A stretch of 64,000 bases of DNA from Micromonospora sp. NBC_01740 (GCF_035920365.1 NZ_CP109150.1:6944001-7008000); one strand, 5' to 3'; shown: positions 7,971-16,843, numbered from the stretch's first letter. A program made the numbers and translations. The notes: generated by a model not told the origin, from the letters alone.

Positions 7971-9257
7971 CTATGGGGTTAGGCGGTGGAGGTCGCGGGG
8001 GAAGGCGGTGACCTCTCGGACGTTGGTTGCGCCCGTGAGGCGGGCCACGAAGCGTTCCAGGCCGATGGCGAAGCCGCCGTGCGGGGGCATGCCGTGCCGG
8101 AACGCGTCCACGTAGCCGGCGTACGGCTCGACCGGCTCGCCCCGGGCGGCGAGCGCCGCCAGGTAGTCGGCGTGCCGGTGCAGCCGCTGCCCGCCCGTCA
8201 CCAGCTCCAGTCCCCGAAAGAGCAGGTCGAACCCGTTGGAGTACGCGGGCCGCGCCGGGTCCGGGTGGGTGTAGAAGGGCCGCTTCGCCATCGGGTAGCC
8301 GGTGACGAAGAGGAACTCCGAGCCGTGCTCCCGCCGCGCCCACTCGCCCAGCGCCCGCTCGTGCGCCGGGGCGAGGTCCGGCTCGTCGGCCGGCGCGCCG
8401 GCGATCCTGAGCGCCTCGGTGAAGTGCACGGCGGGGATCTCGGCCGGCACGTCCGGGGCCGACACCCCGAGAGTGGCGAGCGCGCCCCCGGCCCGCTCCC
8501 GTACCGCGTCGAGCATCCCGGCCACGGTGTGCCGCAGCACGGCCATGACGTCCCGGTGGTCGGCGACGAAGCCCAGCTCGGCGTCGAGCGAGGTGTACTG
8601 CGCCAGGTGCCGGACGGTGTCGTGCGGCTCGGCCCGGAACACCGGCCCCACCTCGTAGACGCGCTCGAAGACGCCGACCATGAGCTGCTTGTAGAACTGC
8701 GGCGACTGCGCCAGGTACGCGGGCCGGCCGAACCAGTCGAGCGCGAAGACGTTCGCCCCGCTCTCGGTGGACGAGCCGACGACCTTCGGCGTGTGGATCT
8801 CCACGAAGTCGCGGGTGTCGAGCGTGGCCCGGAACCCGGCCACCGCCGCCGCCGAGACGCGCAGCGCCGCCGCCCGGGTCGGGTGGCGCAGCGCGACGGG
8901 CGCGTGGTCGAGCTGGGTGGGCAGGCTCGCGGTGAGCGCCGGCCGGTACAGGTCGAACGGCGGCGGTACGGCGGGCGGGCCGAGCGGTCGTACCGTCGGC
9001 GCGGTCAGCTCGACCCCGGCGGGCGCGGTCGGGTTCGCGACCACCGTGCCGGTGACCTCGACGACCGTCTCCTCGGTGAGTGCCTCCACCTCGACGCGCA
9101 CGGTCGGGTCGGTGACCACCACCTGGGTCAGGCCGGCGGCGTCCCGGACGATCAGGAAGGCCACCGACTTGAGCAGCCGGCGGCGGTGCACCCAGCCCGC
9201 GATCCGGACGGGTACGCCGACATGGGCGGAGAGTTGGCGGGACAGGACACGTTGCAT
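7971..9257 (-). CDS. aspS: aspartate--tRNA(Asp/Asn) ligase, short archaeal-type
   Basis: 428-aa class IIb aminoacyl-tRNA synthetase. The N-terminal OB fold (VRIAGWVHRRR) is followed directly by the catalytic core: motif 2 around FRAEPHDTVRHLAQYTSLDAELGF and motif 3 GGFAIGLERFVARLTG. It lacks the large GAD insertion and the roughly 590-aa length of the standard bacterial AspRS, so it is the archaeal/non-discriminating kind and may charge tRNA-Asn as well. It is preceded by a T-box leader with an Asp specifier. Converges with the VOC gene. It is probably a second AspRS; the housekeeping copy is not in this window. Confidence 0.85.
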   Translation of the reverse strand: MQRVLSRQLSAHVGVPVRIAGWVHRRRLLKSVAFLIVRDAAGLTQVVVTDPTVRVEVEALTEETVVEVTGTVVANPTAPAGVELTAPTVRPLGPPAVPPPFDLYRPALTASLPTQLDHAPVALRHPTRAAALRVSAAAVAGFRATLDTRDFVEIHTPKVVGSSTESGANVFALDWFGRPAYLAQSPQFYKQLMVGVFERVYEVGPVFRAEPHDTVRHLAQYTSLDAELGFVADHRDVMAVLRHTVAGMLDAVRERAGGALATLGVSAPDVPAEIPAVHFTEALRIAGAPADEPDLAPAHERALGEWARREHGSEFLFVTGYPMAKRPFYTHPDPARPAYSNGFDLLFRGLELVTGGQRLHRHADYLAALAARGEPVEPYAGYVDAFRHGMPPHGGFAIGLERFVARLTGATNVREVTAFPRDLHRLTP

Positions 9258-9620
9258 GGCAGGGCTGCCTCTCGGTCGATCGCGACGCCTGCCAGCGGGG
9301 TGGCGGGCGTCGCCCCAACCCCGTCAGGTGTGGGCGAGCGGGAAACCTCGCGGTGCCACCACACCTTCGCCCCCGCGGACGGGGGCCTCGTTCGTCGCCT
9401 TTTCACCGGGGCCAACCGGGCGGGCTCTACTGGGCTCTGCGTGTGGAAGGGGCCCTTCCTCCACCGGAGGCGTTGAGAAGGTGCCCTTCCTTGCATGCCG
9501 TTCTTCCCGCAGCTCGGGAGGGTCTTCGCGGGCCCGGTGCCAGACCGCCTCGCAGCAACCGGCGGCTCTCTTCAACTGGCGGGTCGGGGCGCTACTCGGC
9601 TCCGTCACAGCTCTGGCGGG
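9258..9620 (-). ncRNA. T-box riboswitch leader, Asp (GAC) specifier
   Basis: Minus-strand leader of aspS. Stem I has the loop-E pair AGTA (9596-9593) opposite GAA (9527-9525), closed by GCG/CGC on one side and GGAG/CUCC on the other. The triplet immediately after GAA, at 9524-9522, reads GAC, an aspartate codon. The conserved T-box TGGTGGCACCGCG is at 9361-9349, with antiterminator-type pairing GGTGT/ACACC and GCGAG/CTCGC. A hairpin with GCGACGCC/GGCGTCGC arms follows before the start codon and lacks a U-tract, so control may be translational, as in other actinobacterial T-boxes. Confidence 0.85.
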
Positions 9621-9621
9621 C

Positions 9622-9627
9622 ACGCTA
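9622..9627 (-). promoter_or_regulatory. candidate -10 box TAGCGT for the T-box transcript
   Basis: On the minus strand TAGCGT lies just upstream of the 5' side of stem I, which would place the transcript start near 9615. No strong -35 element is seen. Confidence 0.4.
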
Positions 9628-9740
9628 GCACCCCCGCCGAGGCTCCTGTGACTGGTTTTTCCCGGCCCCGGTGTCCGGCGTCACAAGACTCCCGGGGTGA
9701 CGCCGGTCGCCCGAACTACATCGACGGCGGCCGTCGGGCG

Positions 9741-9746
9741 TAGGCT
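9741..9746 (+). promoter_or_regulatory. -10 box TAGGCT of lipA, leaderless type
   Basis: TAGGCT ends 7 nt before the lipA GTG at 9754, identical in sequence and spacing to the lipB box. Confidence 0.5.
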
Positions 9747-9753
9747 CGGTTTT

Positions 9754-10746
9754 GTGACGATCGAGCACTCCGCGCCGACGACCGGCCAGGCAGCGCGCAC
9801 GACGACGCCCGCCCCCGAGGGGCGGCGCCTCCTGCGGATCGAGGCGCGCAACGCCGAGACGCCGATCGAGCGCAAACCGCCGTGGATCAAGGTCAAGGCC
9901 AAGATGGGGCCGGAGTACACCCAGCTGCGCGGGCTCGTCTCGCGCGAAGGGCTGCACACCGTCTGCCAGGAGGCCGGCTGCCCCAACATCTACGAGTGCT
10001 GGGAGGACCGGGAGGCCACCTTCCTCATCGGTGGCGACCAGTGCACCCGACGCTGCGACTTCTGCCAGATCGACACCGGCAAGCCGGCCGAGTTCGACGC
10101 CGACGAGCCGCGCCGCGTCGCCGAGTCGGTGGTCTCGATGGGCCTGCGCTACGCGACCATCACCGGGGTGGCCCGCGACGACCTGCCCGACGGCGGCGCC
10201 TGGCTCTACGCCGAGACCGTCCGGCAGATCCACGCCCTCCAGCCGGGCTGCGGCGTCGAGCTGCTGATCCCCGACTTCAACGCGGTCCCCGAGCAGCTCG
10301 CCGAGGTCTTCGGCGCCCGGCCGGAGGTGCTCGCCCACAACGTGGAGACCGTGCCGCGGATCTTCAAGCGGATCCGGCCGGCCTTCCGCTACGAGCGGTC
10401 GCTGGACGTGATCCGGCAGGCCCGCGCCGACGGGCTGGTCACCAAGTCCAACCTGATCCTGGGCATGGGCGAGGAGCGCGCCGAGGTCTCCCAGGCGCTG
10501 CGCGACCTGCACGAGGCCGGCTGCGAGCTGATCACCATCACGCAGTACCTGCGCCCCACCCCCCGGCACCACCCCGTCACCCGCTGGGTCAAGCCGGAGG
10601 AGTTCGTCGAGCTGCGCGAGGAGGCCGAGGAGATCGGCTTCGCGGGCGTGATGAGCGGGCCGCTGGTGCGCTCGTCGTACCGCGCCGGGCGGCTCTACCG
10701 GCAGGCGCTCGAGGCCCGCGAGGGCCTTCCGGTCACCGCCGGCTGA
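9754..10746 (+). CDS. lipA: lipoyl synthase LipA
   Basis: 330-aa radical-SAM enzyme that inserts two sulfurs into protein-bound octanoyl groups. Auxiliary-cluster cysteines are Cys71, Cys76 and Cys82 ([16 protein letters not shown]); the radical-SAM motif CTRRCDFC supplies Cys97, Cys101 and Cys104. The C-terminal serine ligand region [11 protein letters not shown] is present. Length is as expected. GTG 9754 was preferred over an upstream in-frame start because of the -10 box spacing. It shares a divergent intergenic region with the aspS T-box. LipB is encoded 3 kb upstream on the same strand. Confidence 0.95.
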   Translation: MTIEHSAPTTGQAARTTTPAPEGRRLLRIEARNAETPIERKPPWIKVKAKMGPEYTQLRGLVSREGLHTVCQEAGCPNIYECWEDREATFLIGGDQCTRRCDFCQIDTGKPAEFDADEPRRVAESVVSMGLRYATITGVARDDLPDGGAWLYAETVRQIHALQPGCGVELLIPDFNAVPEQLAEVFGARPEVLAHNVETVPRIFKRIRPAFRYERSLDVIRQARADGLVTKSNLILGMGEERAEVSQALRDLHEAGCELITITQYLRPTPRHHPVTRWVKPEEFVELREEAEEIGFAGVMSGPLVRSSYRAGRLYRQALEAREGLPVTAG

Positions 10747-10798
10747 CCACCCCGGCGACGCGCCGGCACCGTTCGACCACGGGCCGGCGGCAAACTGC

Positions 10799-10804
10799 CA
10801 TGAT
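10799..10804 (+). promoter_or_regulatory. possible -10 box CATGAT, leaderless type
   Basis: CATGAT ends 6 nt before the ATG at 10811. It is a weaker match than the TAGNNT boxes. Confidence 0.3.
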
Positions 10805-10810
10805 CGGCTC

Positions 10811-12583
10811 ATGACGGTCGGCGTACGCCAGCGGTGGCGTGACTCGCGTCCCGCGCTCCCGCCCGACCGGCGGCGCGTGCTGCCGACCGTCCTCGCCGTG
10901 CTCGCCGTCGTGGCCGGGACCGGCTACCGCCTCGGTCTCCTGCTGCACGACGCCCCGCCGACCAACAGCGACGAGGCCACCATGGGCCTGGCCGCACTGC
11001 ACATCTCCCGCGGGCAGGAGTTCCCCGTCTGGTTCTACGGCCAGGCGTACATGGGCACGCTGGAGGCCTACCTGGCCGCGCCGGTGTTCGCGCTGGTCGG
11101 CCCGTCGACGCTCGGGCTGCGCCTGCCCACCCTCGCCCTGTACGCGGTCTTCGTCGTGCTCGCCTGGCGGCTGACGCTGCGGCTGACCGGGGACCACTGG
11201 TTCGCCCTGCTCGTCGTGGTGCTGCTGGCGCTCGGCTCGGACCGGGTGGTGAAGAACCAGCTCATCGCCGGGGGCGGCTACCCGGAGATGAACGCGGCCG
11301 GGGTGGCGCTCGCCGTGCTGGCGTACGACCTGGCGGCCGGCCGCCCCGGACGCCGACTGCCGCGCTGGGCGGGGTGGGGATTCCTGGCCGGGCTGATGCT
11401 CTGGGTGGACCCGCTGGTGCTGCCGTACGTGGCCGCGACCGGCGCGGTGCTCCTCGCGTACGGCCGGCGCGAGCTGCGCGGCCGGGCCGGGGTGCTGCTC
11501 GGTGCCGCCGCGCTCGTCGGGGCCGGGCCGCTGCTGGTGCACAGCCTGGCGGCGGGGCGCAATCCGATCGCGGCGGTGCTCGCCGCCGGTGGCTCCGGGC
11601 AGCCCGCCGGCTGGGCCGACCGGCTGCACGGCGGGCTGGTGCTCGGCCCGCCGCTGGGCATGGGCTTCTGCTCCCCGAGCCACTGCACGCCCGGCCAGTC
11701 GTGGTGGGCGGTCGCCCTCCCGCTGCTGCTCCTCGCGGCCGCCCTTTCGGCCTGGCGCACGCTGCGCCCACCCGTCGCAGATCTTGGACAGTTGCCGTCA
11801 GCTCTGAACGGCAACTGTCCAAGATCCATCGTGGCGGCGGGCGGGGCGGTCCGGCTCGCCCTGGTGGTCGCGGCCGTCGGGACGCTCGCCCTGTACACGG
11901 CCAGCAGCGCTGCGGGCCGCACGCCGGTGGAAAGCTCCCGGTACCTGTCCTGCCTGCTCATCTCCGTTCCGGCCCTGCTCTGGCCGCTCTGGTCGGCCGC
12001 CCGCCGCGCACTCCGACCGGTCACGGACGGCACGGTCACGGCCGGCACGGACACGGCGGGGCCAGGCCTGGCCGGAACGGTCACGGCCGGGGCAGACATT
12101 GCCGGAGCGGACGGTGTCCGGACACGCGGTGGCGCGGGGGCCGGGGCGCGGTGGCGGGGCATGACGGGCATCGCGGCGGCCATGGTGCTCGCGGCGACGC
12201 TGGGCACCGCCGCCGTGGCCACCGGCGGCGCGGTCGACGCCGCGCCGGCAGCCCGCGCCGCCGAGGCCCGGCACGCCGGACTGGTCGCCGCGCTACGCCA
12301 GCGGGGCGTCCGGCACGTGTACGGCGGCTACTGGACCTGCAACCGGCTCACCTTCGCCACCCGCGAGGACGTGCTCTGCGCGGTCGTCGACGACGACCTG
12401 CGCCCGGGACACGACCGGTACCTGCCGTACCGCCGGGCGGTGCGGCAGGCGGCGGCGCCGGGCTGGATCGCGCCGGCCGGCTCACCGCTGGCGGCCCGCC
12501 TGGACGAGCGCCGGCGCACCGATCCGGCCGCGCTCGACCTGGTCACCGTCCCCGGCTGGCGGATCTACCTGCCCCGCCCCTGA
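10811..12583 (+). CDS. GT-C-type membrane glycosyltransferase-like protein with an in-frame palindrome
   Basis: 590-aa polytopic membrane protein. The N-terminal loop has the acidic pattern NSDEATMGLAA followed by FYGQAYMGTLEAYLAAP, as in dolichyl/polyprenyl-phosphate-sugar-dependent transferases (PMT/ArnT-like). About ten membrane segments fill residues 20-500, and the C-terminal 120 residues are soluble. Two low-complexity insertions stand out: a peptide encoded by a 47-bp perfect palindrome (11780-11826), and a Thr/Ala/Gly-rich stretch near residues 405-450 from degenerate GTCACGGCCGG-like repeats. The reading frame stays open through both. Sugar donor and acceptor unknown. Confidence 0.7.
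   Translation: MTVGVRQRWRDSRPALPPDRRRVLPTVLAVLAVVAGTGYRLGLLLHDAPPTNSDEATMGLAALHISRGQEFPVWFYGQAYMGTLEAYLAAPVFALVGPSTLGLRLPTLALYAVFVVLAWRLTLRLTGDHWFALLVVVLLALGSDRVVKNQLIAGGGYPEMNAAGVALAVLAYDLAAGRPGRRLPRWAGWGFLAGLMLWVDPLVLPYVAATGAVLLAYGRRELRGRAGVLLGAAALVGAGPLLVHSLAAGRNPIAAVLAAGGSGQPAGWADRLHGGLVLGPPLGMGFCSPSHCTPGQSWWAVALPLLLLAAALSAWRTLRPPVADLGQLPSALNGNCPRSIVAAGGAVRLALVVAAVGTLALYTASSAAGRTPVESSRYLSCLLISVPALLWPLWSAARRALRPVTDGTVTAGTDTAGPGLAGTVTAGADIAGADGVRTRGGAGAGARWRGMTGIAAAMVLAATLGTAAVATGGAVDAAPAARAAEARHAGLVAALRQRGVRHVYGGYWTCNRLTFATREDVLCAVVDDDLRPGHDRYLPYRRAVRQAAAPGWIAPAGSPLAARLDERRRTDPAALDLVTVPGWRIYLPRP
11780..11826. repeat. 47-bp perfect palindrome inserted in frame (AGATCTTGG family, element E)
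   Basis: Arms of 19 bp (11780-11798 and 11808-11826, beginning GATCTTGGACAGTTG) with a 9-nt loop lie inside the membrane-protein gene and encode a short hydrophilic peptide (DLGQLPSALNGNCPRSI) between two hydrophobic segments. The outer arm GATCTTGG is shared with the intergenic palindrome at 45472-45523. Confidence 0.85.
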
Positions 12584-12666
12584 CCGGCTCCTTCGCTCCT
12601 GGTCCCACGCCCACCGGCCGGTCGCCCGACCGGTCGCCCTCGACTGGCGCCCGCCGGGCGACAGGA

Positions 12667-15576
12667 TCAGCGGGGCGCGGTGGGAGCGCCGAGCAGGCCG
12701 AGGCGGTGGGCCAACGCGGCGGCCTCGACGCGGTTGCTCACGTCGAGCTTGGCGATGATCCGGGAGACGTGCACGCTGGCCGTCTTCGGCGAGATGAAGA
12801 GCCGCTCGGCGATCCGGCTGTTGCTGTGGCCCTCGGCGACCAGCCGCAGCACCTCCCGCTCGCGCTGGGTGAGCAGGTCCGCGCCGGGACGCCCCCGGGT
12901 CGCCCCGCGCAGGCCGACCCGGCGGGCCAGGGTGGCGGCCTGCGCCGCGAGCGGTACCGCGCCCAGCCCGTCGGCGATCGCGGCGGCCTCGGCGACCGCC
13001 GCCGCCACCTCGTCCCGCTCCCCCGCCGCGGCCGCCGCCTCGGCGAGCGACAGCAGCGCCCGCCCGAGGGGGTACGGCTGCCCGTCGGTGCGCCACGCGG
13101 CGACCGCCGTACGCCATGCGGCAAGTGTCTCGCCGCCGACGGCCAGGAGGGCCGCCACCTGGGCGGCGTGCGCCCGCTCGGCCGGATGACGGGCCGGCAG
13201 CCCGGCGGCGAGGGCGGACACCGCGCCGGCCAGTTCGGCGTCCCCGGTCCGCTCGGCGGTCCGGGCGACGGCGCTGAGCACCGGCCAGCCCTCCCGGGGA
13301 AGCTGCGGCAGGCGCTCGTCGGCCAGCGCGGCGTGTGCCGCGCGTACCGCGCCGGCCGGGTCGTCGGCCGCCAGCGCCGCCTCGATCCGCAGCTCCCGCA
13401 GCGGCAGCCGGTGGTTCGGCCACAGGTAGGGCCGGGCCAGGAAGGCCAGGGCGCGGTCCACCAGTTCCTCGGCGGTGGGGTGGGCCCGGGCCAGCCGCAG
13501 CCCGGCGCGGAGCTGTAGCCAGTGCAGGCCGGACACGCCCGGCAGGTCGATCCGGGCCGCCTCCGCGCAGGCGGCGTCGGCCTCGTCCCAGCGCCCCAGG
13601 GCGATCAGCGCCTCGGCCTGGTTCGACAGCAGGTACGCGCCGGTGGAGCGGCTGACGCCGACCCGGCGCGCCTCGGTCGCCCCGGCGGCGGCCGCGTCGG
13701 CCGACTCGGCGTACCGGCCCAGCTCGAACAGCACGTCGGAGAGGTGGACCAACGCGCTCACCAGCGCCGGCGCCGAGCCGGCGGCGCGGGCCCGGTCCTC
13801 GGCCAGACGCAGCCCGGCCAGGCGACGCTCGGGTGACGGCTCGGTACGGCAGAGGATGGCGATCCGGGTCGGCAGCAGCTCCAGGTCGTCGCCGAGCGCC
13901 TCCACCGCCTCCGCCGCCTCGGCCGCGAGCGTCCCGGCCTGCTCGGGGTCGAGCCGGAACAGCTGCGCCGCGATGTCGGCAAGCAGCCGGACCCGTTCCG
14001 GCCCGTCCGGCGCCCCGCAGGACAGCCGGTACGCCTCCCGCAGCTCGGCCGCGCCGTCGCTCTTGCCGAGCATGGCAAGCATCCGGCCGCGCCGGTCCAG
14101 CAGCCGCGCCGCGCGCAGCGGCTCCGCCTCGACGTCCACCTCGGCCAGGGCGGCCCGGGTGAGGGTGAGCGCGCGCTGGTAGTCGCCGGCGGTGGTGGCG
14201 GCGGCGATGGTCTCCTCCAGCACCGCGAGGTGGTCCATGTCGAGCCGGTCGGCCGCGTCGGGCACCAGCTCCCACACCTCCAGCACCCGTTCCAGCAGCC
14301 GGCTCTGCTCCGCGTACGCGTACCGGTCGGCGGCGGCGCGCGCCGCGGTGCGGGCGGTCACCAGGGCCCGGGGGTGGTCGTGTGCGGCGTACCAGTGGTG
14401 GGCCGTCTCGGCGGGGGCACGGCCGGCGGCGACCAGGTGCGGCTGGGCCTCGATGGCCGCCGCCCAGCGGGCGTGCAGCCGGGCGTGCTCGCCGGGCAGC
14501 AGCTCGTCGTGGACGGCCTCGCGGACCAGCGCGTGCCGGAACTCGTAGTCGCCCTCCGGGTCGGCCACCACGAGCTGGGCGGCGACGGCGGCGCGCAGCG
14601 CGTCCTCCAGCTCCGGCTCGGGCAGCCCGGCGACCTCGGCGAGCAGTTGGTGGGCGAACCGGGTGCCCCCGGCGGCGGCCATCCGCAGCACCCGCTGGGC
14701 GGCGTCGGGCAGCCGGTCCACCCGGGCCAGCAGCAGGTCGCGCAGCGTCTCGGGCAGCGTGCCGCAGCCGACCGGGCCGCCGGCCGCGGCCAGCTCCTCG
14801 ATGAAGAACGGGTTGCCCTGGGTGCGCTGGTGGATGTCGTCGACCGCGCGGGCGAGCGGCTCGGCGCCGAGCAGGTCCGCCAGGACCGCCCCGGTGCCGT
14901 CCCGGTCGAGGCGGCCCAGCTCGATCCGCTCGACACCACGGGCCCGGTCCAGCTCGGCGAGGAAGGGCCGCAGCGGGTGACCACGGTGCAGCTCGTCGGT
15001 GCGGTAGGTGCAGACCAGCAGCAGCCGGGCGGTGCGGGCGGCGCGCACGAGGAAGGCGATCAGGTCGCGGGTGGACCGGTCGGCCCAGTGCAGGTCCTCG
15101 ATCACCAGCACCAGGGGCTGCCCGGCGGCGAGCCGCTGAAACAGCTCGGCGACCAGGTCGAACAGGTAACCGCGCGGGGCGTCCGGGACGAGTGCGACGG
15201 CGGGCGCGGCGACGCCGGCCGGTCCCCGGGCGAGCTCCGGCAGGAGGCGGGCGAACTCGGCCTCGTACCCGTCGAAGACGCCGGGACCGTCGCGGCGCAG
15301 CACCGCCCGCAGCGCGGCGGCGAACGGCGCGAAGGGCAGCCCGGCCTCGCCGAGTTCAAGGCACTGGCCGACCAGCAGCCGCGCGCCGGCCTCGGTGGCC
15401 GACCGGCCGAACTCCTCCAGCAGCCGGGTCTTGCCCACCCCGGCCTCGCCGCCGACCAGGACCGTGGTCGGTTCCCCGGCGCGGGCCCGGCCCAGGGCGT
15501 CGCGCAGGGCCGCGATCTCCCGCTGACGGCCCACGAGGACGGTGCTGGCGGCGCGTACGGTCACGGCTCCGAGCAT
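12667..15576 (-). CDS. LuxR-family regulator with N-terminal ATPase (LAL type)
   Basis: 969-aa large ATP-binding LuxR regulator. Walker A GGEAGVGKT is at 42-50 and a Walker B-type VLVIEDLHWAD is near 156-166. A long helical, TPR-like middle region follows, and the C-terminal LuxR helix-turn-helix (TQREREVLRLVAEGHSNSRIAERLFISPKTASVHV) begins near residue 903. Such regulators sense an unknown effector and activate nearby or distant genes. ATG 15576 was chosen because similarity starts there (VLVGRQREI); the frame runs further upstream through non-coding-looking sequence. A 24-bp perfect palindrome lies 25 nt upstream and may be its operator. Converges on the membrane protein. Confidence 0.85.
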   Translation of the reverse strand: MLGAVTVRAASTVLVGRQREIAALRDALGRARAGEPTTVLVGGEAGVGKTRLLEEFGRSATEAGARLLVGQCLELGEAGLPFAPFAAALRAVLRRDGPGVFDGYEAEFARLLPELARGPAGVAAPAVALVPDAPRGYLFDLVAELFQRLAAGQPLVLVIEDLHWADRSTRDLIAFLVRAARTARLLLVCTYRTDELHRGHPLRPFLAELDRARGVERIELGRLDRDGTGAVLADLLGAEPLARAVDDIHQRTQGNPFFIEELAAAGGPVGCGTLPETLRDLLLARVDRLPDAAQRVLRMAAAGGTRFAHQLLAEVAGLPEPELEDALRAAVAAQLVVADPEGDYEFRHALVREAVHDELLPGEHARLHARWAAAIEAQPHLVAAGRAPAETAHHWYAAHDHPRALVTARTAARAAADRYAYAEQSRLLERVLEVWELVPDAADRLDMDHLAVLEETIAAATTAGDYQRALTLTRAALAEVDVEAEPLRAARLLDRRGRMLAMLGKSDGAAELREAYRLSCGAPDGPERVRLLADIAAQLFRLDPEQAGTLAAEAAEAVEALGDDLELLPTRIAILCRTEPSPERRLAGLRLAEDRARAAGSAPALVSALVHLSDVLFELGRYAESADAAAAGATEARRVGVSRSTGAYLLSNQAEALIALGRWDEADAACAEAARIDLPGVSGLHWLQLRAGLRLARAHPTAEELVDRALAFLARPYLWPNHRLPLRELRIEAALAADDPAGAVRAAHAALADERLPQLPREGWPVLSAVARTAERTGDAELAGAVSALAAGLPARHPAERAHAAQVAALLAVGGETLAAWRTAVAAWRTDGQPYPLGRALLSLAEAAAAAGERDEVAAAVAEAAAIADGLGAVPLAAQAATLARRVGLRGATRGRPGADLLTQREREVLRLVAEGHSNSRIAERLFISPKTASVHVSRIIAKLDVSNRVEAAALAHRLGLLGAPTAPR

Positions 15577-15600
15577 GCCACGGCCCTCGCCGCCGCCGGC

Positions 15601-15624
15601 TCCGCTGACCGGCCGGTCAGCGGA
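15601..15624. promoter_or_regulatory. 24-bp perfect palindrome upstream of LuxR gene
   Basis: A loop-free perfect inverted repeat, half-site TCCGCTGACCGG, lies 25 nt before the start codon of the LuxR-family gene. Its symmetry and position suggest a dimeric regulator site, possibly autoregulatory; this is inference. Confidence 0.45.
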
Positions 15625-15770
15625 TGGCACCCGGTGCGGGTCGCGGGCCGGCCGATCGGCACGCTCGGCCTGTCGCTGGCCGGCCCGCGCGCCGTCGTCC
15701 CGTCGACGGTCGGCCCGGGCGGCGTCGGCCCCCGGCGGTTCGGTGGCGACCGCCGGGGGCGCGGGGCCGC

Positions 15771-15941
15771 TCACCGACGCACGTCGCCGGCGCGTCCCGG
15801 GTGATGCCGTCGACTGAGCCAGGCGCGCGTGGTGCGGCGCGGCAGGGCCCGGGCGAGCCGGTCGACCGCGGCCTCGGCGTGCAGCTCGGCGGCGTGCGTA
15901 CGGTGGATCGAGAGGATGAAGTCTGCGTCGTTGCCGAACAT
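15771..15941 (-). CDS. small conserved-looking hypothetical protein (56 aa)
   Basis: 56-aa protein beginning MFGNDADFILSIHRTHAAEL, continuing as an Ala/Arg-rich amphipathic helix and ending in a basic tail (RRHHPGRAGDVRR). AGGGAG lies 4 nt before the ATG on the minus strand, and codon use follows the usual G/C-ending pattern. Short proteins with a similar opening are, from memory, common beside actinobacterial regulators, but no function is known to me. It sits upstream of the LuxR gene on the same strand with a 194-nt gap. No membrane segment. Confidence 0.55.
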   Translation of the reverse strand: MFGNDADFILSIHRTHAAELHAEAAVDRLARALPRRTTRAWLSRRHHPGRAGDVRR

Positions 15942-16122
15942 GTGGGGCTCCCTGGGTCGTCTTCGGCTGTCGACTCCGACTCTGCGCGCGAAGGTGCCCC
16001 CGGGGCATGGGTCCGCCGCCCGATCTTCGCCCGCCTGCCCTCCTTACTCCCGCCCCTCGGCGGCGCTACGGCGGCGTAAGGTACTCAGCCTGGCCGCGGA
16101 CAACGCGACGTGCGGCGACCAC

Positions 16123-16128
16123 TAGACT
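16123..16128 (+). promoter_or_regulatory. -10 box TAGACT, leaderless type
   Basis: TAGACT is followed after 7 nt by the ATG at 16136. Confidence 0.5.
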
Positions 16129-16135
16129 CTGCGGC

Positions 16136-16825
16136 ATGGCAAAGCCCCAGGAGAAGGTCTCGTTCGGCCAGCGGCTGAAGCAGATCGGGATGGTGTTCAA
16201 GTTCACCGCCAAGCAGGACCGGTGGTTCGCGCCGTTGGCCGCCGGCGCGGTGCTGATCCCGCTCGCTCTCACCGTGGTCGCGGTCCTGCTCTGGAGCTGG
16301 ATCTGGCTGCCGCTGGGCATCCTGTTCGCCCTGCTCTGCCTGCTGATCGTGCTCAACCTGCGGTCCAACCGGGCGATGATGAACGCCGCCGAGGGGCAGC
16401 CCGGCGCGGCGGCCCAGATCATGGAGAGCATGCGGGGCGACTGGCGGGTCACCCCGGCGGTCAGCTCCACCACGCAGATGGACATGGTCCACCTGGTCAT
16501 CGGCCGGCCCGGGGTGATCCTGCTGGCGGAGGGCAACCCGCAGCGGGTACGCGGGCTGCTCGGCCAGGAGAAGCGGCGGCTGGCGAAGGTGATCGGCTCC
16601 GCCCCGCTCTTCGACTACGTGATCGGGCAGGAGGAGGGCGAGCTGCCGATCCGCAAGCTGCGCATGACGCTGATGCGGCTGCCGCGCAACCTCAGCGGCA
16701 AGGACGTCAACTCGCTGGACAAGCGGCTCAAGGCGCTCACCGCCCGCCCGCAGATGCCCAAGGGCGCGATCCCGAAGAACATGCGGCCCTCGCGGGGCGC
16801 GTTCCGCCAGACGCGCGGTCGCTGA
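16136..16825 (+). CDS. DUF4191-family membrane protein
   Basis: 229-aa protein with a short cytoplasmic N-terminus, two adjoining membrane segments at about residues 33-78 (AAGAVLIPLALTVVAVLLW and LPLGILFALLCLLIVL), and a soluble basic domain. This is the DUF4191 family that lies between lipA and glnA in many actinobacteria, matching the order seen here. Function unknown. ATG fits the leaderless -10 box. It converges on the RDD gene across a strong hairpin. Confidence 0.85.
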   Translation: MAKPQEKVSFGQRLKQIGMVFKFTAKQDRWFAPLAAGAVLIPLALTVVAVLLWSWIWLPLGILFALLCLLIVLNLRSNRAMMNAAEGQPGAAAQIMESMRGDWRVTPAVSSTTQMDMVHLVIGRPGVILLAEGNPQRVRGLLGQEKRRLAKVIGSAPLFDYVIGQEEGELPIRKLRMTLMRLPRNLSGKDVNSLDKRLKALTARPQMPKGAIPKNMRPSRGAFRQTRGR

Positions 16826-16843
16826 CTTCCGACGCGTACGCGA

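Noticed and set aside
12618..12633. CCGGTCG/CGACCGG hairpin between convergent genes as terminator
   Set aside because: Loop of only 2 nt and weak surroundings; not separable from GC-rich noise.
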